DNA of 64,000 nt from Papilionanthe hookeriana x Papilionanthe teres (taxonomy: Eukaryota; Streptophyta; Magnoliopsida; Asparagales; Orchidaceae), in assembly GCA_022702705.1 (NCBI GenBank), contig CM040430.1:77503239-77567238 (forward strand), given 5' to 3'. The translations under genes were made by a program, and so were the position numbers. The notes beneath the pieces were generated by a model that searched no databases, was not told where the DNA came from, and saw only the letters and a program-made list of their open reading frames with translations. Of the stretch, positions 11,149 through 22,131 are shown piece after piece (within the stretch, counting starts at the first letter, position 1; each line of letters starts with the position of its first letter).

Positions 11149-11505
11149 AATGGACCCCCAATAGGTGTGGTGTGCTGACAGAGCACACCGCGCGTATTGG
11201 CGTTGACCGAAGGGATCAACAAAACCAACACAGATTCCCGAATGACAAACTTAGGACGAAGTACAAGAATTTCCGCTGGGGAGTATCAGGTATACTTCCA
11301 AGACTGGAGATTCCTGAACTCTCGCTGGGGAAAGGGAAAGGAGATGAATTCCAAATCATATGATCTGGGGAATTTGATTTAAATTTCATTTCATGTTCAA
11401 GCTTTGATGTGTGAGTTTAGATTTTAGTTTGAGTTTTAATTTAGATTGAAGTTTGGTTTAAAATCAATTTGAGGAAATTTTGAATTTGAAATTTGGATTT
11501 GAAAT
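11149..11505 (+). other. Internal 3' segment of Tat/Ogre-type element B
   Basis: This sequence lies between the right end of LTR A and the tandem array. It has + strand sense if it belongs to the element whose LTR ends at 18017. It contains two GCTGGGGA phrases and the hairpin at 11169-11189, but no recognisable protein: the overlapping frames 11172-11363 and 11197-11382 match no family I know. It is read as the region downstream of pol in element B, cut on the left by insertion of element A. Confidence 0.45.
11169..11189. other. Perfect 8-bp hairpin
   Basis: GGTGTGCT, loop GACAG, AGCACACC. The stem is perfect and GC-rich. It lies 20 bp from the LTR A insertion point, in the 3' part of element B. 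Its function is unknown. Confidence 0.7.
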
Positions 11506-12016
11506 GAGAATCGAAACCTAGGTTTCAACCTCGGGATTGCGAAGAGAACTGGAATTTAGGTACCAGCCTCAGAGTGAGAATCAGAATTTAAGTATCGACG
11601 GAAAAAAGGATGAGAATCAGAATTTAGGTACTGATCTCGAGAGGGATGAGAATTGAAATTTAAGTATCAATCTCAAAAGAGAATCGAAATTTAGGTATCG
11701 ATCTCGGATGAGAGTCGGAATTTAGGTACCGACCTCGAAGGAAGAGAACTGGAATTTAGGTACCAGTCTCGGAAAAGAGTCGAAATTTAGGTATCGACCT
11801 CGAAAGGAGAGTCGGAATTTAGGTACCGACCTCGAAGTGAGAACTGGAATTTAGGTTCCAGTCTCGGAAGTTTAGAATTGAAATTTAGGTATCAATTCGG
11901 AAGAGAATCGAAATTTAGGTATCGATCTCGAAAAGGATGAGAATCGGAATTTAGGTACTGATCTCAGATGAGAGTCGGAATTTAGGTACCGACCTCGAAG
12001 TGAGAACTAGAATCTA
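11506..12016 (+). repeat. Tandem hairpin array with covarying arms
   Basis: About 16 units of 29-38 bp share the plan GAGA, 5-nt arm, AATTTAGGTA, 5-nt arm, CTC. The arm pair differs among units: GTCGG/CCGAC, ATCGA/TCGAT, ACTGG/CCAGT, ATTGA/TCAAT, ATCAG/CTGAT and GTCGA/TCGAC. In 11 units the arms are perfectly complementary, one further unit has a single G-T pair, and one has four of five pairs. GAG and CTC can extend the stem past a bulged A. The array lies downstream of the expected pol position and just upstream of the truncated LTR B. Tandem repeats in the 3' untranslated part of Ogre/Tat elements are known to be hypervariable. The compensated arms are the unusual part. Confidence 0.9.
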
Positions 12017-15000
12017 GGCACATTTAACCCAAAAGTGCGTAAATTAAACCCAATCTTGACCCAATTGACCCCAATTTTGCCCAATTTCAATTCTAAAATT
12101 TAATTCAATATCCCCAATACCAATCTAAATAAAATCTAAACCCAATTTGATCCACATTTTAATTCAATTCCACTTGGAATCCAAAATGCCCAATTTTTGC
12201 CCTAAATTACCCATGAACCCAAGTGTGCCCAAATTCAACCCAATCCAACTCAAATGCTCCCCAAAATTGTTCTAAAACCATCATAACACATTCGTATACC
12301 AAACAAAATAATTATTTGGCCAAAACATTGATTGAAATCTCATGCAAAATCACTTGAAACCAAAATCCCTAAATTTGTACTAAAATTGTCGCATGACCTA
12401 AAATCCCCAAATTGAATCCCCCAAAACCCAAAATCTCCACCTAATTTCTATCCAAAACCTTTCATGACAATCACTTGCATCCTTTTGAACCATTAATTGA
12501 GCTCTAGCCAAGCTCTAACCAAACCAAAATCCAACTTAACCCATGGTGACCCAAGTTAATCAAATCTCCAAAATCCATCAAATTCACTTCCTAAATCAAT
12601 GTCAATTCACTCCAAACCTCTTCCATAAGCTTTGTGACAATCATTTAAAACATTTTGATCAATCAATTTGATCCCAACCAAACCCAAACTCAAGTTAGCC
12701 CAACCTAAACCCAAACCAACCCATGTGAACACATGATCTAAATTAAACCAATCCAAGCCAAATTGGACCAAACCAACTCCATGGAATCCAACCCTAGGCC
12801 TCCTAGGGTGAGTTTGACCTGACCCAACCCAAGACCCATGAGCCATGGACCAATGGTCCACCACTTTGGACCATCGGGTCTAGCCACTTGGCTAAGGCTA
12901 AGCCACATCCCTAAACTCCCCTTAAGCAACCTCCCTGCCAGGTTTAATTGCACTGAACCCCTCCTCCACTCCTCCTCAGCCTGCCAACTGCCTACCAGTC
13001 CTTGCCAGCTGCCCCAGCCGCCGAAATAGGCACTCCCGAGCGTCCCCCTTGAGCTTAAAACCCAAAATTGGGCAAGGCCTGTGAGCAATCCCCTCACCAG
13101 CAGCCTGCCCTGCTCAACCCTCACCCTAAGCGGCCCAGGGCACTCATTGACTGGCCCTGAACTCCCCTCTCTGGCCATGGCTATAGAATGCCTCCCTCAT
13201 GGCCAAGTTTCGGGTGCTAAACTTTTCTTCACAAAACCCTCTCAAATTGCTCCTAGACCTATTCCCAGCCAAGAGAAGAAGATCCCCATAGTCCTCCCGC
13301 CCTGAATCCCACCAGCCGAGCTCAATTTGTCAATTGAAATTCAGGCCAGAAACAGGACATCCCTAGACACTCCACTAAAATCAAGTTAACTGCACCCACA
13401 CCATCCCCACACCAAGAGAAGAGGTTCCCTAGTGAAAGCCCCTTCACCAGGCCACCCATGTGTTCTATCGGCCAGAGCTCCAAATCGAACTTGGACGAAC
13501 TTTGGTCTAGGCAATTCACCACGATCAGGGGCTCAATCTGTAGGCTTCTGGAACTCCAACAAACGTGTCGAGCATCTTTGATTAAGGCCTCACCTCTCAA
13601 AGCAAAGGGATTGAACCCTTCTTCCTCCTGAGCTTCTAGCGATTCTCCATTTTATTCTGCTCAATTTTAGTACATGTTAGCCTTATAGATGTGTTCGTCT
13701 AGGCTAGATGTGTTGATAGAGACCAACTGCGCTTGATTTAGTTGAGTCTCGAGCGACATCTTAGAGTTTTAGTGTGGACGGCTCTCGGGTTAAACCAGAC
13801 GGGGAGATGACTAGCAACCGTTGGATGGTGCATGTAATGAATGGACAGCGGAGATCGAGTCGCACAGGTACTCTGTACGTAAAGCGTGCGCTGACTCAGA
13901 TGGTGGCGCCGAATCAAACCGTGCCGTGTGTGCTTTCAATCTGCCATAGGATCCAGTCAGCGCTGAGTCACTTAAGTAGGAAATTAGGAATTTCTGATTT
14001 ATTAAATCCCTGAAACTTTAAAAATGCTATCTTTGCATAGAAAAATCCTAAAACTAACTAAAAATACTCTCTTGCTTAGTGAACAAAGGAGAATAATGTG
14101 GAATTAAAATCAAAATATTTTGTCATGTATTCAATTTTTAATTATTTATTTACTGTTATGAGTATTTTAATTCTCCATTGGCATGCATATTTCACCATGA
14201 CTTGGGACTATGGGCTTTTGTTCCCTCTGTCCTTAGGAACATTCCCTGAATTTTTCAAGGCCAGAGGGGATCTCTAGGCAGAAATGCATATTTTCCAAGT
14301 TTAGGTGCTTATTTTAATAAATTAAATTCGAAAATTAGTATGTTGATTATAAAATTCTAGAAAAATTAGGGGAAGTATCTCGAGACCAGAGAACCCTAGG
14401 AAAATTATGGTTTGATTTAGTTCATTAAAAACAACCCTAATTTGGCTAAATACTAAAAACTGAAATTAAATCAATTTGGAACAACCACAGAACAAAATAA
14501 CATGAAATCAATTCTCTACTATTTTTTAGGATCAGGAGAACCCCAACTAAAAATTTTAAGTTAATTGGAAATGATTTAACCCATTAAATGAATTATTCAA
14601 GTTACATGGCTATATTTGAAATTAAAGAATTCATAAAACCCAAAATATAACTCAAAAATTCACTAAATCAATTTTGAAGGCTCTCTGAGGTTAGAGAAGT
14701 CCAAGAAAATTAAAATTGGAATTTTCCTAAAATTTTCATTTTTAACCTATTTTTGAATATTTTAATAATTAAAAAATTATAAAAGTCATAATATTAAAAT
14801 TCACAAAAATGTCATTTTTGGTCTCCTAATCACTTAGAAACCAACCAAATATTTTTCCTAAGTCTCTAAGTAAAGATATTGAATTTTAAAGCCTTAAGGT
14901 AATTTTTTAATATGAAAAAATGGATTTTTTTAACCCTTTCACTAAAATAATTGTAAAAATTCAAAGAAAAATCAGAAAAATAAAAAATTTGTTTCACTGA

Positions 15001-18000
15001 GTTCTTTGACCTCAGAGAGATTTAAGAAAAATATAAATCTTAATTTTTCACCTCAATTTTATTTTATAATTAATTAATACTCCAGAAATTAAATTAATTA
15101 TAATAAATAAATTAAAACTCAAAAAATCACCAAAATTGGTTCAAGTAGTCATCTTGTCAGTAGAAACCTCCCATAATTTTTCTAAGGACATAAGTTTTAC
15201 CTTGGTCATGTTGTTGAATTTTCATTGAAAAATCCCTATTTTTCACTAAAATAATTATATAAATTAAATTGAATTTAGAAAAATCAAATTTTCTCCTCTA
15301 ATGTCTTAATTGACATGTGAGTGAGGTGACATAAAAATCTCAAATTCATTTGAGCTTAGTTTAATGAATTATGAAATGAACAAGCTTAAGAGGGCATGAA
15401 AGTAATTAAGGGACTTTAGTACTAATTAATGCTTAGGCTTAACCAAAGGGAAGGGTAAACATGTGATCTTAATCTTCCTTTTGAATGATTGAAACTTAGG
15501 GAGTTAAGGGGTAGAAACCCATTAATCACCTTGAACATTAAAAGAAGAAACCATAATTAATTAAATCATTTAAACTTTAGAAGTTAATTAAGGCATGAAT
15601 TGTTAAGATTAAGGGATTTAACACAAGGAAGATTCTAATTCTTTCAAATTGAATCCCTAACCAATGGATTGATCAAATATCACTTAAATTTCTATCAATG
15701 AAACAAAAAAAATGATGATTGAACTAAAGGAAACAATCTTGGAATATTATAATCAAATTAAAACTTAAAACATTAAAAAATTAATGACTTCAAATCAAAT
15801 TAAAACAAACTTAACATGTTAAAACTAATTTAAAACTAAAGTTAAAACAGATTTGAAATATTAAGATTAATTTTAAAACAATTTACAATCAATATGTGAT
15901 AATCAAATCAATTAAAAATTAATCTGAAATGTTATAATTAAATCAAAACAATTTAAATCATTAAAACTTAACTGAATCAAATAATTTAAACACCTTTTCA
16001 ACCTAAATAATTTAAAACATTTGAAAATCAACCAAAATTTTATAAATTGAATCATTTTAAATCATCAATCCAACTTCAATTAAGAATGGTTAAGTTATTT
16101 AATGAACTAATTTGCCCTCCTAAAGACTTTCACCTTTATAACTCTTAAATGAAATATCAAATGAAATGTCACCTTACTTATAGGATAATGAAACATCCAA
16201 GTTCACTGAGCAAGAACCAAGACATAACTAAACTTCGGATGATCAACTCATCTATATAATGAAATTCATTTGGACTCAAAATAATCCCAAAAGCATTGAA
16301 AAGATGATCAGACTCATCCTAAGCACTTTCTCAACCTAATGGGATATTTTTTAAGAACAATTGAACTTCATTGTTCTTTGATGAAGAAAATCATCCTTGA
16401 ACACACCTTAGGAATTGACTAGAAATAGGATTAGGATTTTGGTAGACAACCAGTACCTTCCCTTAGCTTAACCTAGGTGTTTTCTTTTAAATATTTAAAT
16501 GCCCTAACAAGCTTTTTAAGTGCAGTTAGAAATGACGATAAGACCCACAAGGTACACTTTTATTTTATTGTAATTTACTTACGTGCACTGTACTCTCTTT
16601 TCTTGCAAGCTTGCATGTTAAACAACAATGTCACCCTGCATGAAAACTAAAACCTTTAGGATAGCCGCAAAACTGAAACCAAAATTAAGATTAAATCAAA
16701 ACAAGATAAAATTCACCGCCACAACATTCAAAATATAAGATAACTCAAAATTTAATCACAAACAAAATAATAAAACTACAATTACAACTAATTTGAATCA
16801 TCTCGTTGGATGATCGGGAATATCTCGGATGATGTAACCCACATGTTGCTAAAGAGATTTCCCACGGTCTAAATGAAAGTGTGGAACTCATTCAATTGAG
16901 TTTAGCAAATTCATTTGGTCTAAGTGAATCCGATGAAAATAGTGGTGCCGGGATGATGGAACCGTGGGATCTTAACTGGTTCTGCTTAATCAACTTTAAT
17001 ATTTCCCCTACTAAAACTAAAGATATCAAATTTAAAACACTCTAAAACTCAACCTCTAAACCGTAACACTTCTCTCAACTCTTGATTGTCACTTCTTAAA
17101 TTAAACCTTCTACAAACAACTAGAAGCTCGGAGCAAGCACGGTGGACAGCATGGTGAACTTCGTCAGCTTTCCTTTCCTTAGTAATTAAACAACAAGTTA
17201 TAGGATTTTGAGGTAGTTTTCCTAGCGCAACATAAATCCTCACTTCCCCTCTTAGGAATTTGCATAATCATATCATGCAATTTAAGCCCTAACTCGTCTT
17301 AGGACTCCGAGGTCGTTGTTTGTTACAATATAAACCCTCCTATCTTCCGAGCTATTTGTATGATTATGTCATACGAATAGAAGTCCCAATTAATTAAAAT
17401 TGGCAAGATCGAAACATCAAATAATATCTTTCTAAATTAAAGCCGAACTAATAGGATAGTTTGGAAGTCATCAAGGTTCCCCTCGAATCCGTGACATCCT
17501 CTACCTCTTCGTTCCTTTGGATTCTTAAAAGAACTGTTCCTAATTTAATTCATTCCCTTTTAAATTTCTAATGTCCAATCTTGAAAACTTAAACTTTGTC
17601 ATTCTTGAAAGTAAACCCACTGATCTTCATCGAGAGTTTTCTTAAGTGATTCTTGTCACTTAGGATGTAATTAACTATAGGGGCTTGCCCTTATAGGGAA
17701 TTTTAGAACTCGACTTAATATAAACCCTATTTAATTCTTTTGTATTAAATAAGGGAATTTGTCAGCAAATAAAATGGTTCGCAGACCAAACAAATCTAAT
17801 AAATTTACTGGTTTATTTAATCGAGCTCCATTATTAAGCAATGTGTCTATTCCTCGGGATAAATGCATAGGTTTTGGTGTGGTGTTCAATTATTTAAACT
17901 ACTCAAGATATGGGATCGGTTTGGTCTCGTATTTTCAAATTCAAATAATATTTTTCAAACTATTTAAAACTATATATATACTTAAATTAAATTAAACAAA

Positions 18001-18017
18001 ATTTAAAATGGCTGACA
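12017..18017 (+). mobile_element. 5'-truncated LTR of Tat/Ogre-type element B
   Basis: It aligns with the reverse complement of LTR A from about 10240 leftward and with LTR C from about 45950 onward. Shared stretches include CAATTCAATATCCCCAATA, the AGGAGAATAATGTGG phrase at 14088-14102, and the end region around 17670-18017. The first ~0.9 kb of the LTR (TGTTGACCTC onward) is missing, and the tandem array joins directly. The right end is GCTGACA at 18011-18017, followed by gag of the Athila element D1; the adjoining 5 bp are GTGTT. So it ends at the position of the inner GCCGACA of LTRs A and C and lacks their ~58-bp extension. It is probably the 3' LTR of an element whose remainder lies left of element A, outside the window. 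Confidence 0.8.
17725..18017 (+). other. U5 stem region of LTR B
   Basis: The hairpin arms CCCTATTTAAT (17725-17735) and ATTAAATAAGGG (17744-17755) pair with one bulge. The closing pair TTGTCAGC (17759-17766) and GCTGACA (18011-18017) is complementary over seven bases. Compared with LTRs A and C, both stems changed on both sides: GC to AT in the hairpin, and G to A with C to T in the closing stem. Confidence 0.55.
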
Positions 18018-18941
18018 GTGTTATTCCAGTTGAAGTTAGGGTGATTCCTCCAACTAGGATTATAATAATTCGAATAAGGATTATTAACATTTTAATTTAT
18101 GGCATTAAGGGTTTCATAAGGTATTTGAGAGTCTATCATCTGTCCGGATGAATTTTCTTCTAACACTGAGGGTGTTGGAGAATAATTCATTCCATATTGA
18201 TCTATTTTCTTAGAAAGTGCAACAATTTGAGAGACTATCATAGTTATAGCAACAGAATCATGAATACTAGTTACTCTCTTAAGATTTACCCGTTCAGAGG
18301 GCCATTGAAAATTATTAGTAGCCATCTCTTCAATTAACGAATATGCTTCATCAAAAGGTTTAGACATTAATGATTCACCAGTAGCAGCATCAATAATCGA
18401 TCTCAAAGATCTCACTAATCCATTATAAAATGTTTGAATTTTGTGGACACTTCTTAGAAGATCTTTGAATCTTTCCCAAGCTTCATAAATGGATTCTCCA
18501 TCAAACTGAATAAAAGATGTGATATCGTTCCTCAGCTTAGCAGTTTTAGAAGGAGAGAAATATTTTGACAGAAACATTTGTGAAAGCTCTCCCCAAGTTC
18601 TAATAGATCTAGGTGCTAACAAATTTAACTATGCCTTAGCCTTATCCCTTAACGAAAAAGGAAAAAGTCTAAGTCTAACAACATCGTTCGACACTCCATC
18701 ATATTTAAAGGTAGCACACAGTTCTAGAGAAACTAGCGAGATGTAAGTTAGGATCTTCATTAGGTGTTCCTCCAAATTGATTATTATGTACCATTTGGAT
18801 AATAGTAAGTTTAAGTTCAAATGAATTAGCAGCAACATTAGGGTTTTGGATAGTTAAGTGAATTTCATCTGCTTTTGGATTAGCATAATCTCTTAAAGGT
18901 CTTGGTATATTCTTGTTTTAATTGTTTAGGTTGTTCGCCAT
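18018..18941 (-). pseudogene. Athila-type gag, 5' part (element D1)
   Basis: This is the Gag capsid of an Athila-lineage gypsy element. The start ATG is at 18939-18941 (MANNLNN). The region includes the block APRSIRTWGELSQMFLSKYF, then SKTAKLRNDI, FDGESIYEAWERFKDLL, IQTFYNGL, IDAATGESLMSKPFDEAYSL and EEMATNNFQWPSE. These are the diagnostic Athila/Cyclops Gag landmarks. The upstream piece to 18941 is in other frames (for example 18629-18838). After ASN-rich NPYSNYYNPSW it is cut at 18017 by LTR B. The primer site and LTR follow immediately upstream, so this is the 5' end of D1. The rest of D1 should lie left of the A/B nest. Confidence 0.88.
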
Positions 18942-19154
18942 TTTGTGAAGATTTTCGGATTGTTTTGTTGTTTTCAAATTTTTCTAATAGTAAGCTCTAA
19001 TTCAGAATCGTAAGACACTAAACCTATAGATCTGACACTACGCATACAAACACAATAAGCATACTAACAATAAATAAACACACAAAATTCTGACTTTTAA
19101 GTCAAATATAAGAATTCAAATATTACAAAATTAAATTTTAGCAGTTACCTTTCC

Positions 19155-19172
19155 TACCCGGCAACGGCGCCA
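19155..19172 (-). other. Primer-binding site, tRNA-Asp type (element D1)
   Basis: The - strand reads TGGCGCCGTTGCCGGGTA, one mismatch from the 3' end complement of plant tRNA-Asp(GTC), the usual Athila primer. It lies 7 nt inside the LTR end at 19180. The bases between it and the gag ATG (about 210 bp) are a non-coding leader. Confidence 0.85.
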
Positions 19173-19179
19173 AAAAACT

Positions 19180-20822
19180 TGGTGCGAATTTTTTAATTTG
19201 CCAAAATTTATGAACTCGGATTTATAGATATATATTAATTTAGTTTTATAATGAGTCACACAATTAAAAGCAAGTATACGTATCACTCAAGTAATATTGG
19301 GCTCTAGTGGAGTCCTGGATATCGATCCCACAAGGAAGTTTTAATTTTATGGCGTAATACAGAAATCACTTATCAAATCATAACACAATTGCAAGTAAGT
19401 TCAATTCTTAAAATAAAGACAAACAGTTGTAATTACTATTTCTATCAAAGTACGTTCTAAACTTATAGCAAGATAAACTAACATAAGTCTAAATTTATAA
19501 CAAAGTTTAGTTGTAAGAAAGAGCCTTCCTCCTTTCCAATTATAATATGATGATTATTGTTACATAGATCAGTGATGCAAATGTATTGTGCTAAATAGGA
19601 GCATTCCTATTCTTTAACCATATCTCAGCGTATAAAGAATATTGGCTAATCCTAATTTCAGTCCACAAATCCATGGTTAGGCTGGGAGGATACTGGCTCT
19701 CACTCCAGAGTTCACTCTTCCCTTCCCCTGAAGATTAACTCTCACTTTAGTTTCCAAACAATAGGACCAAATTAAGGATTTCAGCATGTCACTCGGAAAT
19801 CTCCAATTCTACGCCCATCAAAGTATATTTCCCTATTTATTTGCACTCAATCCCAATGAACTACATCTCTCATTCATGGACATTAAATGCGAGCTTCACT
19901 TTTGTTGTTGAACCCATAATCCTTTCGGAACATATGATTCACAACAAGTTTTAACAATTCAATTGGCCAGATCAAAAAAGAAATGAAGTTCTAAGTGAAA
20001 AGGTCATCACAAATTCTCCATAATAAATTGACACATCATTTCCATATCACAACATCAACACATCACATGAAAAGAAGGAAGACAAAGAAATTTACTCAAG
20101 AATCATGAGGAAAAGATGACAAAATATGAATTTTGTATATAAAAATAATGTCATACAAACAAAATAAAGAAAATAAAACTTATCTCAAACTCTTCCGCGA
20201 GTGAATTTCAAGGAATTATTTTGACTCCTCTTCTTTGTTCACAACAATACATAATTCTCTCTTTAAATAAGTAAGGAAGAAGAAATCTCTCACTTTCCCT
20301 CTCCTTTTACACTCCTGATAAGAGAAAACACAAAACCTAGATTTCCTAAACAAAATGAAAGGACACTCACTCCTCACTCTCTCTACTCTCTAAACTCTCT
20401 CTCCCTCTCTAAATTTGGCTCCAAAGAAGTTTAAATTCGGCCATAACTGATTTCCCAAGAGTTTCCTCAAGCAACCCTCCAAAATCTAGCCAAATACATT
20501 GAATCTAGTTTGAAATTGGGATAGGTCACGGTTTGGCGCAGGGTAGGGCGTCGTTTGGCGCATTATTTCGCCAATTAGTCACAACTCTCTATAAAATAGC
20601 GCGGTCCGGCGCTGGTGACAGCGCCATTCGATGCTAGTTCAATAAAATGCACATTTGCCTTATTTTGATCCAAATTTGCTCCTTTTCGCTTCCTTTTGCT
20701 CCAAATGCCTAAAATCATTGTACCTGCATGAAATCATGAAAAATACCTTTCTTTAAAGTGCAATATCATCAAAAACAGGTATGAAATGAATGGTAAAAAG
20801 CAATCAAATTTTTAGTGGATCA
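19180..20822 (-). mobile_element. 5' LTR of Athila element D1
   Basis: The sense sequence starts TGATCCACTAAAAATTTG at 20822 and ends CGCACCA at 19180, 1643 bp; the ending is a mutated TCA. It shares with the other Athila LTRs the block with GATACGTATACTTGC near the 3' end, the CCTATTTAT tract, and the GC-rich island with GGCGC motifs (about 20525-20635). Its right end abuts gag of D2 (20823), showing insertion into that element. The 5 bp outside are GCTAG; the other copy is off-window. Confidence 0.85.
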
Positions 20823-21660
20823 GCTAGTATTCATGATTCTGATGCAATATCAATGTTGGTTCCTCAAATTGCTGCAATTTCATAGAAAATAGATCAACTC
20901 ACAATGAACTATTCTCAAACGCCTCATGTGTTAGAGGAAAAATCATTGGGACAAATAGTAGATTTGCAATCATCTTATGAGACTTTAAATGCTATTGATA
21001 ATAGACCCAACAATCCTTATGCTATATATTATAATCCCGGTTGGAAGAGCCACCCAAACTTAAACTGGAATAATAACATTGTTGTTGTTAACCCACAGTG
21101 GGGGAGCAATTCTATGAACCCAGTAGGAAATTCAAACAACCAGGGAAACACAAATTATAGACCTTCTTATCCTCTATGATTCAATAGTAACCCACAATTT
21201 AAGGAAAAGAAGTTGTCTATGGAAGAGTTGATATTAAACATGGGTAATCAATTGTAAAGTCAAGGGAATCAGATGCAAATTTAAGGAGCTGTTATTAAAA
21301 ATATTGAAAATCATTTGGTTTATATTGCTACTAAACTAAATAGCAAACCTTCTTAAACATTCCCTAGTAATGTTGAGATAACCAAAAAGATCAAGATAAA
21401 GAAGTGGAAAAGAATTGGAAACAAGAGTGAAAAAAGTTGTTGAAATTGTAAAAGAGAAGGTGGAAACTGATAAAGGACATGATAATATATATATCCCGAT
21501 TTGGTTATCCGCTTAAACCAATAAAATTTACTATGAAAGACCACAACCTTCGCTTTCTCAAAGATAGAAACAACAAAAGAAAGACAAACAATTTTCAAAA
21601 TTTTTAGAAATCCGTAAAGAGTTAACTGTAAATATCCCATTTGTTGAAGACTTATAAAAA
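20823..21660 (+). pseudogene. Athila-type gag, 3' part (element D2)
   Basis: The Gag reading resumes here with SIHDSDAISMLVPQIAAIS and MNYSQTPHVLEEKSLGQIVD, overlapping in content the D1 gag at 18092-18290 but on the opposite strand. This overlap shows two separate elements, not an inversion. The Asn-rich nucleocapsid-like tail (YYNPGWKSHPNLNWNN) lies at 20904-21179. The remainder to 21660 has frequent stops and an A-rich linker ahead of the protease. The gag N-terminal half must lie beyond D1, B and A, outside the window. Confidence 0.83.
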
Positions 21661-22131
21661 ATGCCTAATTACGTGAAGTTTATGAAGGATATAATAAATA
21701 AGAATAGGAAGTTTACAGATAATGAGATTGTTGCACTCAGTGAAGAGTGTAGCACAATTATTCAGAAAAAGTTTCCTGAAAAACTTAAAGATCCTGGTAG
21801 TTTTGCTATACCTTGTGCTATTGGTAAAAAGTTCTTAGGAAGAGCCCTATGTGATCTGGGAGCCAGCATTAATCTTATGCCTCTATTAACTTTCAAAAGG
21901 CTGAGAATAGAAGAAATTTCATCTACTTCAGTAACTCTTCAATTGGCTGGTCGTTCTATTACTTATCCTAAAGGAGTTGTTGAAGATGCTCTAATAAAGG
22001 TTGATAAATCTATCTTCCCTGTGGATTTTATTGTTTTAGATATGAAAGGATATAAAGAAATTTCTATAATTTTTGGAAGACCATTCCTTGCAACTGGAAG
22101 AGCCATGATTTATAAGAGTAGAAATTACTAG
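21661..22131 (+). pseudogene. Athila aspartic protease (element D2)
   Basis: This is a retropepsin-like domain that would cut the Gag-Pol polyprotein. The frame begins MPNYVKFMKDIIN and has the active-site region ALCDLGASINLMP, with Asp coded at 21853-21855; DLGAS is the usual plant variant of DTGA. The conserved flap and C-terminal part SITYPKGVVEDALIKVDK and IIFGRPFLATGRAMI follow. The frame ends directly after RAMI-like sequence. Compared with element E, about 450-500 bp between protease and RT are missing, so the two domains are almost fused. Confidence 0.88.

Noticed and set aside
11151..11166. 16-nt match TGGACCCCCAATAGGT shared with the element A leader (3632-3647, reversed)
   Set aside because: The match does not extend on either side, so it may be chance; it is not enough to claim that 11149 onward is a leader of the same family.
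11506..12016. CRISPR-like look of a short repeat array
   Set aside because: Units have no unique spacers, the variable parts are the hairpin arms, and the context is a plant retrotransposon.
18092..21179. Possible single gag gene broken by an inversion
   Set aside because: The two pieces on opposite strands contain overlapping parts of the same Gag region, so they come from two elements, with an LTR and primer site between them.
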